Assembly: GCA_965153455.1 (NCBI GenBank)
Contig: OZ234499.1
Coordinates: forward strand, 3,579,577-3,643,576
DNA: 64,000 bases
Direction: 5' to 3'
DNA from: Sphagnum compactum
Taxonomy: Eukaryota; Bryophyta; Sphagnopsida; Sphagnales
Both the position numbers and the translations under genes were made by a program. The number at the start of each line of letters is the position of its first letter. Positions within the stretch are counted from its first letter, which is position 1. The notes under the pieces are model-generated. The model was not told the origin of the DNA. It saw only the letters and a program-made list of their open reading frames with translations, and searched no databases. Positions 32,801 through 45,736 of the stretch are shown here, piece after piece.

Positions 32801-34613
32801 GGTACAGCTTATTGTACCAACAGCTCGCATTACCATTGCCAACTGCCGGGAATGCCTCTTTTATCTTGGTGTGAACCAGTTGCCACTCATTACTGGTGAC
32901 AATTACAACCTTCAGGTATATGTCAAGGATGTAGTTTTTTCTCTCTGTGTATTATTGAGATTGCCAGAACCTGCACACTCACTATGTTTTTGCTGTTGAG
33001 CCTAAACCTTCAAAACTTTGTTTAGTTCCCTCAGGTAAGGGTGGGGTGCTGTTATGTATGGCTTGTGTTGTGAGTTAGGTCAGTTTTTGCAGTAGGACTT
33101 CTGCAGTTATCCCCAGTCCTGGAATACTTGTCTCCACATATGCAAGTTATGGCAGTGATGACAACAGAAAGTTTCCAGTGGTTCTATACCAAGATGTGTT
33201 TATGTTTCCTAATGCATTCGATGTTTCTGTCTGTGAGGAACACCCATGTGCCTAATTTGTGGGCGTTGATTTGGGATTGCAGGTTGCACCCTACAACACC
33301 TTTTATCCAAGATTAGAAGCTCATTTAGCACAAGTGGGCATTGATGCCACAGTCAATAGATGGGATCGCATTCTAACTCTGGGAGTGGTTGACCATAATG
33401 AAACCTTTGTCCACCCTAATGGTGTTGCTGATGTCCAAGCGGAAGGAGCAACAGTTCTTCAGCCTGAAAAGTTCACCATTTTCACTGTATGTATTTGTTC
33501 AGATTGCATACACTACATAGTTGAGTAGTAATGTTTCCTGCAATTTTTGTGTCAGTGGTCTGCTCTGCAAGTCCAGATTTCAAGCATAAAAATCATAGCA
33601 AAGTCTCGAAAGTTTTGCATGTTGATCTAGGTCTCTCAGCTACCAGACTATTTAGGGGTTAGGGTTTTGGCTGTTGGCTTGCATTGACTGACATCCTAAT
33701 ATCAAACACTGCTTTGTCTGCACTAACAGGTACCAATATGGAATGAAAATGAAGCAGGCCATCAACTGCTGACAAGGGCAAATCCCTTCCTATTGCCTAA
33801 GCCCTATTTGTTGGCGCAGCAACACAGGGTAAGGCTTTATTCTTAGTCAAGCAGAATCCCTAGTACGGGGCAGGTTTTGTGTCACCCACAAAATGACAGG
33901 TTCTTGCTTTGGAGATGACTGATAAGTGATTATGTAGGGAGGTTGCAAAGACTTAGGAGCTGTGAGCAAAATTATTGACGTCAGTTTGCAATACTGAATG
34001 TCATTTACAAACAAACTGATAAGGCAGTGATGGCAGGTCCTTAGGACACTGAAGCATGCAATTCCATCCACAGAAGCCTTGACTCTTTTGGTAAATTTAC
34101 AGGTTAATTGATGGTGTACAGCACGAAATATGGATGTGATACATCAAAGCTTTCCAGATAGTAGTTTGGAGTAGCTCAGCACACTGTGGTTGTGTACAGT
34201 CTGCAGCTGAGATTTGGGTTGTGATGAGCTTTATCTTTATTAGCTTCTAAAAATACCTGCAGGGCAATGTGCAGTTAACAAGGCTGTCTGATTCTCAGAA
34301 CAGTGTTGACGGTTGTGTGTATGGGTGTGATTGAGCAGAGTAAGTCAGCAGAGAATCTGAAGCAGATGCTTTACACTGCTGCACTTGAGGATGGCAAGAA
34401 ACGGGAACTCACCAGTGCCATCAATGCTCACTTCCGTGAATGGCTATTTGGTACAGTTCCTTTGCAGTAACCAATAAGTTCTTTTCAATGTTGTAATCCC
34501 TTTGCATTTTCTTTCCTGCTATTGCTAATTTAGTGTTGTTGGCAGTATCTGGGAACATTCGTCAAATTTATGACTTGCAAGATTCAGATCGAGATCCAAA
34601 GGCGACAGACTAG
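29828..34613 (+). CDS. TBCCD1: TBCC domain-containing protein 1 (TBCCD1 type), 9 exons, 645 aa
   Basis: Exons: 29828-30448, 31081-31224, 31669-32112, 32462-32566, 32775-32915, 33283-33486, 33730-33828, 34339-34450, 34546-34613 (TAG). They total 1,938 nt in phase. The N-terminus has WLHVRREPFEYGILPLPSLL, then a low-complexity Asn/Ser/Thr stretch (about residues 66-92). VGADVDDLLLYLYIQSYRR, AAVADVWPSTSAIDGFL and PLSQAALFFANSDPAMPAAP are hallmarks of plant TBCCD1. Residues about 404-500 form the TBCC/C-CAP beta-helix (VVGCSDAIVVLGAVGKTVRV, HCERVQLIV, IANCRECLFYLGVNQ). Related proteins act at centrosomes and in Golgi or organelle positioning in animals and green algae; the plant role is less clear. 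Arabidopsis homologues are about 560-570 aa, the excess here being mainly in exon 1. Intron 3 (32113-32461) has a GC donor (AAG/GCAAGT), the rare but normal GC-AG class. (GAGT)n/(GA)n lies just before the start codon. Confidence 0.93.
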
Positions 34614-36979
34614 GGATGTGCACATCTGAAACCCGTCTTGCTCATTTCCAGGGAGTGTGCTATATAGTTCTTACCTACAATTGTCGAGCTCCCAACATCT
34701 CTGCCAACCTCTGCTTAGGTTTTTCCCTGGGGGACAGGAAAAGCTGTGAACTGACATATCAAAGCTAGATGGTTGCACTTCTCAGGGTTGTGTCTCAAAT
34801 CTCAAAAAATGGAAACTCCAAGGATGACAAGTTTCAATCCTGTCCTTTGGGAGTGTTGTCTGTTTCAGGTTCAGAATTGGACGGATTGATGGTTCCCATG
34901 TAGAGGTGAGAGAGAGAGAAGAGAGAGAGAGAGAGAGGGAGGGAGGGAGGGAGGTGAAAAGATGCCAGGTTATTTTGCGGATGTTTTCAGTCTCCGCACC
35001 TCAAATACTTAGATGTTGTAAATCCAGGAAAACACAACAATGAAATGATGATGACTGAATGTGAGACAAATAATGAGTGCTGGTTTTGATGGGAGCTCAT
35101 TTGTTCCCCCAGGAACTGGCTTACAGATAAAACAATGGGTAACAACGTGAAGCCCTCTTCTGAAGTGAGGGATAAAATGTCACACCATTAATTTCTTGTG
35201 TCTTGATTTTATAGGCTCCCGATCCAACAATCGAAAAGCCCTTGTTGCTCATTCTGTTGTGTATTGTAATCCTCTTTTTGCAGCAGCCTTATCCTCAGTG
35301 TCCAGGCTTTCTTTGAGACGAGCAGCAATTTTTCTTTTTCTGTATGTAGATGAGCTTCCTGTATACAATTTAATCCTAATGAATGAATAGCCCTTTTGAG
35401 TTGTTCTGATTCAATATTGAGTTAGAAATGGTGTGAGAGATTTTTTTGACTTCTTTTTCCTCTGCAAGTGCTGGAAGTTCTTCTGGAATTTTCCATCTTT
35501 GTATACTCTTTTATACCATGGTCAGTCTGCAAAGTTGTTTTGAAGGTGATGTGCACATTTCTCAGTACAAGTTTTCTGCTTCCACATCCAGAACTTGGAA
35601 GTCTCTCCTGGCATTTTAAAAATTTGCTCTGCTGTTTGAATTTTTGATATTCTGATTTCTGATCCATTTTTTCTTGTTACTTGGCAGTAGACGGTCCTAC
35701 AGGCTTGTTTCAAGATCTGTAGGGTATTATTGATTTCTGTCAAATTTCAACATGAGACAAATGGTAGAAGTTTTCATGGGTGGTGAAGGAATGAGGCAAA
35801 TGATATGAGTTTTTATTATAAGACTTGAAGGTCTCCACCAGAAGGAAAAAAATGGCCCATACACATTACTTTAGGGGAAGGATAGCCTTCACATGGTGTA
35901 AAACTGAGTTTGGAATTTTAAATATGCACAAGATGCAGCAAGTGTAAAAGAGTTAGCAAAAGAGGAGGACTGCTTCTGATTGGTTGATCATAATGATTGG
36001 GCCTAGGTGGTGACAGTTCTGTACTTAGTTGATTTATACTCTCCAAATTTTCATGTTTATGGATGCGCATGGGAAAATGATTAACACTATGTTGGATGTG
36101 GTGACCAATGTTGGGTGAGCCTTTGAGTTTGGACCCCCACCCATGATTTTGATTTCTTTGTGCCACTTTCATGGAACCTTCAACTCCAAATTTTTAGTGT
36201 GTAATTCAAACTAAGTGTTAATGACTAGTGTGTTGTTGTGTAATAATAGGATATGTATGGTAGCAATAGCAACATTGTGAACAATAATGTAAAACAAAAG
36301 CACCTTTTTAACATCCACAGTGATGACCTTGTTGCATATGATGTACCATTAGAAAGTTTGGAAAAGCAAGGGAAGGCTTGGAAGCCTCACCATAGGAATT
36401 TGGCCACTTGGGCTTTTGTCGTGCATTGCCATGTTGGCAACTATAACTATCGTTATATACACACACATCACAAATTATAAAAACCACTTTAATGGCACAT
36501 CATCTCCAAACCAAAAAAGTGTATTCGCCTACAAAACACAAGAATCCAAGCCCAAACACAATGCTCACAAAATTGCAAAATTGCATAAACACATAAAAAA
36601 CAAGGTGTTGGAATTTCAAATGCCAAAAGTGATTTATGATCCACACCAAATGGGTTTTGAGCCCCATCATGAAATAATTAAAACTTGTTCACATTGGAAC
36701 TAATTTCTTAATAATCAACAATTGAATCAAATTAATTAAGTTAATTTAACTTATTGTTAAACCTAGGGTTAAGGTCCCCTTCAACCAAATAGTGATGTAA
36801 GGAATCCCCACCAAAATTGAAAACCTTGGTTCTAAGGTGGACCAATAAGTTGGGTACAAATGTGAACTCCATGATCATATAATCCCCCCAAATCTTCAAT
36901 CAAATGTGCATTATCATGGGAAAAAATGAAGTTATTCCCTTATTAATTGATCATTGCACAACCTCGCTAATTGTAAGGT
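34614..36979. other. 3' region of the TBCC gene and spacer
   Basis: No gene recognised. From about 35.7 kb the sequence becomes AT-rich and probably passes into the 3' part of the gypsy element, but I could not define an LTR there. Confidence 0.4.
34904..34956. repeat. (GA)n then (GGGA)n microsatellite
   Basis: Purine-only run downstream of the TBCC gene, probably in or near its 3' untranslated region. Confidence 0.9.
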
Positions 36980-38530
36980 GTAGGTGCATTAAATGATGCT
37001 TGAACTCAATCACACACCATACACCAAGAAACAAATTGGTGAATTTATAGTTACATCCCCTACCACCAAAACTACATTTGGAAACAAACCATAGGTCCAA
37101 CAAACCCCGAAATTGACCAACTTTTTGTAAGCATGTTCTACGAGGCCATCATGTTATTCTAGATGAAACATTGCCCATGTTCATCCATTTGTCCACACCC
37201 ATAGGAGGGAATTATCTTCACATTTGAACCGCTTGGCCTTATGCACAACTTGGTCACATTCCTTAGATGTCAATCCAATTTCACTTGTTTACAAGTATGC
37301 AATAACAAGTGCATCATCATGTATATCTAAGGCAACATTTTCTCTTATTCAATGTTCACATCATAAATATCCCTATTAACCATTTCATTCGAAATACATC
37401 CTTAGAACACCCTAACAAAGTACATAGGTAAGCAAAGGCACGCCATTTTAATGCCACTTCCAAATCTAAATCTCCATGCCAACAAGCCTTTATGGTATCC
37501 TCCTTGTTGGAATTTAAATTTTGACTTAATTCATCAACATCTTACCACTCCCAACCTGATAAACTACATCATATTCATACTCCTGCAAGCTAAGGGTTCA
37601 CATGGCTAACTTTCTTGTGAGACAATATAATTCCACAAAAATTGAGTGGTTAAGTGTTTATGACCAATGTAAACAGACTATTATAAAAATTAATACCAAA
37701 ATGATGAAACAACCCAAATCACAATGAAATAGTCCCCTTCAAACATGAACTATATTTTGTCTCTTATTGTTGTTGGATTAGTTAACATAAACCATCACAA
37801 ACTCTTGATCATCATTGTCAAGTTTGGTAAATACTTCTAACCTTAAGGTGTTGCAATCCATGTACAATTTTGGAAAGGTTACCTCAAAATGGGTTGTTGC
37901 GAAATGGGCACAAAAGTGAATTAGGCCTTCAATTCCTAAATGCATGCCCTTATGCCTCACCCCAATGTACTCTTGGCCAATCCTTGTCAACTAAATCAAA
38001 AGTTTGCTGATGTTGTTAATCCTTCAGCAAAATGTTAGTAATAGTTACATAAATCCAAAAATCAGCTAACATTTTATGGTTGGGGAACTTATGAAATGGC
38101 CTCAACCTTGGCCTTTTAAACCCTTAATGCATTAAGATAAATCATGCAACCCAATTACTCCACCTAAATATGAAAGAATTGGCACTTGTCAAGATGCAAT
38201 TTAAGGTTGTATGCCTTAAATCAATCAAACACCTTTTACATGTGATGCATGTGATCTTTAGAGTTAGGCTAAAGTTAAAAATATTGTCAATGTAACATTT
38301 GAAAAAACCAAAACTTGTCAGCACCCAATCCATAATTTGCTAGCATTTTATAGGGGTGTTCTTCAAACCAAAAGGTAAAAGGCATCATTGATACATACAA
38401 TCCTTCCCGTTTGCATCTATCCTCCAAAATGTCATCTTGACCTTGTCATCTTCCTTTAATAGCAACTAATATGGAAAAATTCTACTAGGAAAGGAAAACA
38501 TTCATAATTAGTATAGTATAGTGAAATTTC
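36980..38530 (-). pseudogene. Gypsy pol remnant (RT, RNase H, integrase head)
   Basis: Diagnostic pieces in element order, spread over changing frames: NGKDCMYQ, LLPFGLKNTP (about 38380..38350), MDWVLTSF, then K-C-Y-I-D-N (38300..38283) where the active-site motif YIDD has lost its last aspartate. Next come AKVEAIS and CNYY (about 38110..38040), QEYEYDVVYQVGSGK-like RNase H end (about 37570), and the integrase zinc-binding head (VNFGVCWTYGL, then a VYGV segment at about 37100..37000). Order and spacing match a chromovirus/athila-like gypsy pol. The broken frame excludes activity. Confidence 0.75.
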
Positions 38531-39978
38531 CATATTGAGTAAGCTCCATTTATGTATAAAAAACAAGGGCCTTTTTCAATTTGGCCATTGTGATTATAAA
38601 TTCTGCCTTCAACAACAGCTTTTCATTACATTTGTTCCATCTAGCAGTCTTCATATTCACCTCACAAGTCATTGACCAAACATGGAGCCACACAACTCTG
38701 AATCAATTTGTGAATCACTAGAAAGTGACATTTGTCATTTTCTTTTGGGGGAACATGTGTTCTTTTAAGTTCTTTAGAAAGTTCTTTCTAAGGTCTTTAC
38801 AAATGGAAGAACCTTCCTTACACCTTTATGTCAAGATCTTACAAATACCTAACCTTCCTGTAACCTTTTGGAAGATTATACCGTAGTACCTTGGCCAGTT
38901 CGACACTAATTATATTATTTTCAAAAATGTTGAAATTTTCAAAAATTATTTCTTCCAAATCAAAAAATATTGTGAAAGAAAATAGTGAATATTTACAAAT
39001 ATTTCATTTGTTGAAATGAATGTTTCAAAATTAATTGATTATTTGACGGACATGTGTTGAAATGGCCAAGGTACTATGGTAATTTGTCAAGTTCCCCAAA
39101 ATACAAAGGGAAAAGCTTGATTTAGGGTTTTAAGTAGTGCGTAATTAATTTCCTGCAAGAGAAAGAATACACTCACTCCTCCACAAACTCTGTTTAACTA
39201 ATGAAAACTTCTTGGCTCGGGGATTCAATTACAAAGTGATGTGATAACAAGATAACTTATGCACCTAAGTTTCACTAACTAGGGTACAATCCTTGGTTAG
39301 CTAGAATGTAACGGTTATGAGGACAATCGTCCAAGGCCATCTTAAGCCCAAACATCTTATCTTGTGGATGGTCCTTAGTTCCAAGGATTTTACTAGAAGG
39401 AAAGCAAGTAGTAACTTGTCAATGCTAAAAAAAAAAAGGTGCAACCATAATGTGTTAGTAAATTAAAATATTTTGACAAATGAACGTAAAATACTTTTGA
39501 CCCACATTCATTAGGGTGAAAATTCAATAAAATAGGAGCCATGACATTATTTGAGTCTTATTAAGGTCTTTAAAGTGTGAAGGACATTTGAGGAAAATGT
39601 CAATATGGCCAAGCACATGAAAATAGTAGTAGTGTTGTCCAAAGGTAGGAGGTTCCACCCAAAGAGTTGCAATACTTGGGCGGGTTGTACATTAGAAGAT
39701 AGATGAAGGATGGCTAGATAAATGTGTTGTCATCTAGGAAATGTTTACACCAACAAAAGTTTGTTTGTTAAAACCACAGAAGAACAAATATTTGCAATTG
39801 TGCACTATAATTTAGAAGTTGGTCAAAATTGGTTCCAATGTCCAATGGGAGGAGGCAAGTTATATAGCTTGACAAAAGAACCAAGAAATGACAAGGTTTT
39901 CCTTCCATGGAAATTCAGGTAATATAATTGAAAATTAAGCAATCACATGAATTAAAAGGTCAAAATCAACCCTACCTA
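38471..39978 (-). repeat. Long inverted repeat, copy A
   Basis: Reverse complement of 52662-54052, recognisable in long almost identical stretches end to end. Copy A has about 100 extra bases near 39430-39540, next to an A11 tract. It covers the 5' section of the gypsy element up to the start of reverse transcriptase and contains the nested MITE. Confidence 0.9.
38881..39079. mobile_element. MITE-like element nested in copy A (TA-flanked)
   Basis: Ends CCGTAGTACCTTGGCCAGTT and its near-inverse (AAATGGCCAAGGTACTATGG) form terminal inverted repeats of about 28 bases with few mismatches. The element is 199 bp, AT-rich inside, folds back over much of its length, and is flanked by TA on both sides (38879-38880 and 39080-39081). 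TA duplication plus terminal inverted repeats is the Stowaway (Tc1/mariner) pattern. No coding capacity. Confidence 0.7.
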
Positions 39979-39979
39979 T

Positions 39980-40130
39980 GGGTGGCTAGAGGGAACCTAT
40001 AGTCACTAGCACACCATGAAGGATGAATGGTGGATGGAAATGAGACACCTTTTTCATTTTTCATCCAGTTCATAGCTAATCATAGTATTTAGCTTAGTTT
40101 GTATTTTTACTACCTCCTTCCCAAGAACCC
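39980..40130 (+). repeat. GGAT-core dispersed repeat, copy 2
   Basis: GAACCTATAGTCACTAGCAC then ACCATGAAGG matches the family head. A short GGAT core follows, then the tail TTTTTCATCCAGTTCATAGC, TAATCATAG, and TTTTTACTACCTCCTTCCC. It abuts the outer border of the gypsy copy A. Confidence 0.5.
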
Positions 40131-40187
40131 AGTAACGCTCATCAATGTAGTAACTAGTGTGGGATAGTTATGTCCATAAATGATGTT

Positions 40188-40367
40188 ATGTAGGTTTAGC
40201 TTTCATTTGGACCTTGGGGTTTTAGATCAAGGCTAAACCTTGGTCAAGTTCAAAAGGCCTTGATTTAAATTGGACCCATGGCCACTTTAGGCCTTGAAGT
40301 ACCTAGTTATGTAAGTTTAGCCTTGATTTGGAACCTTGGCCTTTAGATCAAGGCTAATCAAGGTCCA
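40188..40367. repeat. Direct repeat of about 59 bp, period about 121 bp
   Basis: TATGTAGGTTTAGC...TTTAGATCAAGGCTAA...GG recurs as TATGTAAGTTTAGC...TTTAGATCAAGGCTAA. A further GGACCCATGGCC/GGACCCATGAC pair follows. No coding content. Confidence 0.6.
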
Positions 40368-42855
40368 ATGAAATAGAACAATCCAATTGGCTAAGAGCCA
40401 TCAATTGGACCCATGACATTTAAATGAAGGTCTACAATGGCCTTTAGTGTGGTTTAGAAGTTGTTCCATGGTTCATTTACACTAAACAATAAGAGAAAGT
40501 AGGAGATTGTGTAGTACGTGTGTTTTACAACCAATTAAAAATGGCTACATGACAAAAAGGTTATAACTTAACTCTCCTTTTTAAAAAAGTCTTATAAAAG
40601 CTTCCCTTGACAAGTAAACTTCTATACAAAATGCTTGAAGGTGTAGACCAACAAGCAGGTATAGGACTAAAACTGTATGTTTGTTACATAGCTATGGAAA
40701 TCTATGTTCTTGTTTGCACAAATATCCTTTCACCTTTTTATTTTCAATGTGTAACTATTATGACACACCATTCTTCTTACCACGTATTTCACAAAATCAT
40801 AAACTTTACCAACACCCTTGAAGATTAAAATTTTAATTCCCTTCACAATTCTATTCCATAAAACTTTGCATTCATTCAACAACTTGTTCTCATCAAGTGA
40901 AGGTGTCTCCAAAGGTCACAAACATTCATTTTTATACTAACCAAAAGGAAACTAAACAAGAAATTTTTTAAAGTCTACACGTCACATGGCTCCACATGTG
41001 ATTCAACATGCACATTAATATGAAAAAAAAATTCACATGAATTATCATATGTGAGTCAATGCACGTTAATGTGACAAAGATTTTTCACAAAATTTTTGAC
41101 ATGAATTATCATGTATGAGTCAATGCACATTAACTGAAGCTATGCTAAAACCATAATTAAATTATGAAATCAACCACTAAGTAAATTACTAGACTTAACC
41201 TTAAGGTAATTACATAAATAATAATCAAGTTATAAAGCCAAATTCCTATTGTCACATGAAGTTGGTCTATGGTGTATTTTAGGATTGTAATAACCCGCAA
41301 TTTGTTTTAAGGTGTTGGAGAAGGGCACCTAATTTTGGGTAATATTATTACTTCCTAAAATTAAATGTGGTGTTTTTTTCCATGATACTTGGCAAGTATT
41401 ACCAAAAAAAGATTAATTTTTTTTGCCATGTTATTATGTTATTGCATGGTATAATTCCTTTAGATGTAGGCATTCCAACCACATTGGTATGGAGGGGAGG
41501 GAGTTACTTTGGGAACGCCCCCATTTTTTAGGTGTTATCTTACACCAATTCTGACAAGCGGAGGTTGAACCTTTGGTCCAATTACTTGAAGCCATATTAA
41601 CGGCCACTTTACACAAGGGTACAAGGACCAAAAGCCTAGGGATCAATTTGAACCAAATTGAGCCTTGAATTGGACCCTTTTTCACATTAAAAAACATTTT
41701 TTCGTATGGTGCAACGAATGTGTCTACAGGCCGGGGGTCCAATTCGAGAGTTTAATATAAAATGTTTGATTGACATGTGAGAGGATTAGGTCAAATCTTT
41801 GATTTTTTTTCCTTTTTTTCTTTGTTTTTCATGATTTCATGATTTTATTTTTAAATTTTTTTATTACACACAATGGATATTATTTCTAGCTTTTTCATTT
41901 TTTTCGTCTTTGTCTTTGACCACAATTGTTTTTTTTTTTGCTTTCTTGTTTAGAATGGGAACCGGTTTAAAAATCTCTTGTAAATCCAACTCGCCTTCCA
42001 CTTGTGAAAATTGGCATTTCAACTTTTCACTTTTTGTCCCACCTTTCAATTCAACTATATTTTGTGCATGTTGAAAGGCTAAAAATACACTCCTTGGAAC
42101 AACCATCTTGTGAAGATCCACAAGACTAGCCATGTCAACTTTAGAATTGGTCAAAAATGGAGGAGCTAGTGTGCGTTCAATAGTGATCTCAATCCATAGC
42201 ATACGTTCCATTTGAACAACGAGGGTTAAAAAAGAGAATGGAAAAGAGCCCAAAAAAAATAAATCAGCAACCTTGCACCCTAATTTACACTTTGGCTGTC
42301 CAAACCATGAGCTCTCATGTAAGTTCTTTTTTTTGGGTCCAAACCAATTTCTTTTCCCTGCAAAATGATCCCATGTAAGCTAAATCACAATTTGATTGTC
42401 TTAGTCCTGGGCACTTGTCTAAAAGCCTTGGGACCAATTTAAGGTTCTTGACCAATGAATGCTCAATATCATTGGACCTTGCTCTTTAAACCCTTGTCTA
42501 AAGTGGCTTTAAGAGCTAGCTTGAAACCCAAATTCAATATGAATTGTTAAGGCATAATACTAGGTACTAACAAGGAATAATGGTTAGAAGTAGAATTGGG
42601 TTTTGAAGGGAAATCTAGAACTATTTTCTTTCATATGTGGATTTGGATTGTATTGTAGATTTTTGGGAGTTTGAAAAAACTTCTGAAACAAGAGTAAAAG
42701 TATGAGGTTTTTGGTTATAGGAAGAAGGAAAAAAATGTTATTTGTATATTATTTCTTCTACTTTTGCATTATGATTTGTGCAAATTTACTTGTTGGAAGT
42801 ACAAATTTGAATATGTTTGATTTAAAAAAAATTAACATCATGATTTTGTATGGTG

Positions 42856-43537
42856 GAATTATTTGTTTGAAGTATAGAGTAGAAACCATTGTGTTTTTGT
42901 AGATTTTGTTATTTGAAATATGTATTTGGTAAAAGTATGATTTTATTTTGTGATTATATAATTGTATTGTATTCAAGATAGAAATTAATATTTATCATTT
43001 GGCAATTGTCCTTGAGATGAATATAATAATAAAAATTCTGTTTTTTTACATCTTGTAATAGATTTTCTTGTTTTTAATAATATATCTAGTAGTTTGGGAT
43101 GTAATTTTTGTGTTTTTACAAGTTCTCGATTGACTTTTTTTTTTTCAAAGACTAGAATATGAATGGGGGTAGTTGTCAAGAGGATTTGAATTTGAAAAAG
43201 AAGTGTTATAATAATTGTGGAAGCATAAAAACATGTTTAGAATGGTAACTAGAAGTTTGGAAAGACAATTGGATCGAGCAACAAATCGAGATGCCAATGT
43301 AATTGAACGAATTCAACATGAACAACATTTGCATCAAAGAATGATGCAAATTTTCACACCAGATTGAGTGGAACAAACTAATTTTGCAGAATTATTTGTT
43401 TGAAGTACACAATAAAAACTATTGTATTTCTATAGATTTTGTTAGTTGAAATATGTATTTGTTGAAATATGGTTTTATTCTACAACTACATATTTGTATT
43501 GCATTCAAGATAAAAATGATTACTTACCATTAGTTAT
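42856..43537. repeat. Direct repeats of about 150 bp, about 535 bp apart
   Basis: 42856-43005 and 43390-43537 share GAATTATTTGTTTGAAGTA, TAGATTTTGTTA(T/G)TTGAAA and TATGTATTTG, then ATTGTATTGTATTCAAGATA/ATTTGTATTGCATTCAAGAT. They flank the charged coding-like piece at 43.2-43.4 kb, so they may be short terminal repeats of one degraded element. Confidence 0.5.
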
Positions 43538-45736
43538 ACCAAATTTTGTATATAATATGAATGAATGAATAAAACCTTTGCCCTGCCCAAATTCTTAGTG
43601 TATGCTTACAAAGTGTAAGAACCCATGGAACATTTTAGAAAATGAAATGCTCACATTTGTGGGTATTCCATTTTTCAAAATGCTTCACATTGGTATCCAT
43701 TGGGAATCATGAGACATTTTTCATTACAAAAACTAAAATCATCAATTTTTACACCATGTAAAACTTATCACTTCAAGGATTACCCTACACATATATCACC
43801 TATGTATAAATTCGTAGAAGTTATAGTTCCAAATGATGATGAAATTCATTTGGTGTGGTGGTACACAAGGGTGGTGTTGTCATTGAACATCACCCAACTT
43901 GCATTTGAAGTATGGAACTTAGTGGGTCCAATAATCAACACATGCGATGTATTATTCCATCAAAACTTGTATCACTTTGACATTGTGTAAACCAATGTTG
44001 GGTGGTAATTTGATAATTTTTTTCCCAAGACCTTAGGTTCTCGTGTAACCCACAAAGGAGGGCATTACACATTGATGCTAGACATTCTTTTCATCAACAA
44101 CTTAATGCTCATGGATTGAAACTTATAAAACTCATACAGTTACAACAAGGCCATACATCCATACTGCTTCTTGCACCGTGCTTAGATCTCCATTAAAATA
44201 TTCATTCTAAAACTATAGGCATACAATATATGAGATCACTCCAGATGCCCTCTCTTTAAGCTATCATGATCTTTTGGATCTTGCAATTTGCGACAAACAA
44301 TCCCCATAGACTTCACAAAACATCCCATCATACTCCAAACAAAACCACAACAATAGACAACATTGATTCATTTACAAACATAAATTGGAGACAATATACA
44401 GACAAGCAAAAATACCCGCACTCCTAGGAAGATCATATACTGAGCTTCAAACCATAGAATTATTTCCCAAAAATTAGAGTTTATGCTCGGACCTCCCACA
44501 TTAATAGGTGTACTCAACCCCCCATATACTCACAATTCATCACAAAGAATTAGGCATACTGAACTTGAATAAGATAAAAACACAAACATATAAGCTGCAC
44601 TGATCCTCTAAAGCCTCTCATCAATTCCATTGATGCCTCTACATACTCTATTGCATCCAATGTTTTGTTCATTAACTTGCCTTCGCAGTGGAAATCTTGG
44701 AGATAGATACATGATCTACTAGGATGCAAATTTGAGCATTCTTCCCATCAACGAGACATCAACACAAAACCAAGACAACATCAGTTTTGTGAAAAACACA
44801 AAGCAAAAGGAATGGTGCTTTAGGTTCTACAAAGCGTAGCTTTTTAATTCTGTTGTTCTCTCCTGCTTCGCTCCATCATTGGCACCATCTGGAACCACCC
44901 ACGAGAAAAACAAAACAACACCATCCTAATCCCAAAATTATCTTGCCTTGCCTTCGTAAAACCAAAGCCATTATTGTAGAAGCACTCGCAAATTACCGCA
45001 CACTCTTGTGAATGATAAAAGACAAAATTTTGTATCAAAAAGAACCTCTGGTTCTGGTTTCTTTGAAAATTTCAGAATCAAATAAACTCCAGTTCCAGGC
45101 TTTTTCAAACACCCTCAAAGAAACAATGGTCTTCATGAAATACCCAGCAAAGAACCAGCATCTTCATAACAAGTTATTTGACCGGTTCTTCAAATATCTA
45201 ACAACCACTGAAAACTTGGGGCAAAGTTTCTCCACCGAACAACAACACTTGGGGGGTAAATGTCTTACACCGTTTTTGTTTAAAATTCTTGCGTGCGAGT
45301 TGTAGAAGGCACCCACTTAGATAATCTGAAGAAAAATCATGAGCAATATGTATCAGTCCCTTTATTATGAGCAATTCTGCTGCGTTACTTGCACAAGACT
45401 ACTTCTAAAAGATTACTACATATATATCTCTATACCTTCTAGAGTTGTCAATGTGTAAACCTTTGATTGGTAAGCCTATTATTATTATTATAGGAGCTAC
45501 TTACAACACAATCCAAATAATTTGTGCATCAGAGACCCCTGATGATGCTTGCAGCCTAAGGCAATGTAAAGCTAACAGAGGGCTCTTTGCAGGCACTTGA
45601 ATATATGGATGGGTTCCTGCTCTTTAGTTTTAAAAAAAGCTTTTGGCTATCATGGGTTTTTAAATGACAGAATGGGTCTCCAATAAATTTCACATGCAAA
45701 GTTCCATTATGCTTCTGTATAAGTTACTACTTCTCA

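Larger units (their letters stand above)
36980..39978 (-). mobile_element. Decayed Ty3/gypsy retrotransposon (5' section plus pol)
   Basis: On the minus strand, from right to left: a 1.5-kb non-coding 5' section (39978..38471), reverse transcriptase (about 38530..38030), an RNase H area (about 37990..37540), and the linker and zinc-binding head of integrase (about 37290..36990). Stops and frameshifts occur throughout. Only 1.5 kb separates the shared 5' border from reverse transcriptase, so gag and protease are largely missing. The 5' border is inferred because the inverted copy at 52662 begins with the same TAGGTAGGGTTGATTTTGAC. LTRs were not resolved. Confidence 0.75.
40131..45736. other. 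AT-rich spacer, probably old transposon debris
   Basis: No gene identified. A minus-strand frame at about 42211-41864 (first ATG about 42211, roughly 115 codons) is hydrophilic with a Lys-rich end (KKAKKKTIVVKDKDEKNEK). I do not recognise it, and it has no splice or promoter context. At about 43245-43365 the plus strand reads TRSLERQLDRATNRD then ANVIERIQHEQHLHQRMMQ, a charged helical stretch like those in transposon-encoded proteins. Confidence 0.35.

Noticed and set aside
41434-41742. 102-codon minus-strand frame
   Set aside because: Starts at a non-ATG codon and has no domain; sits in transposon-like debris.
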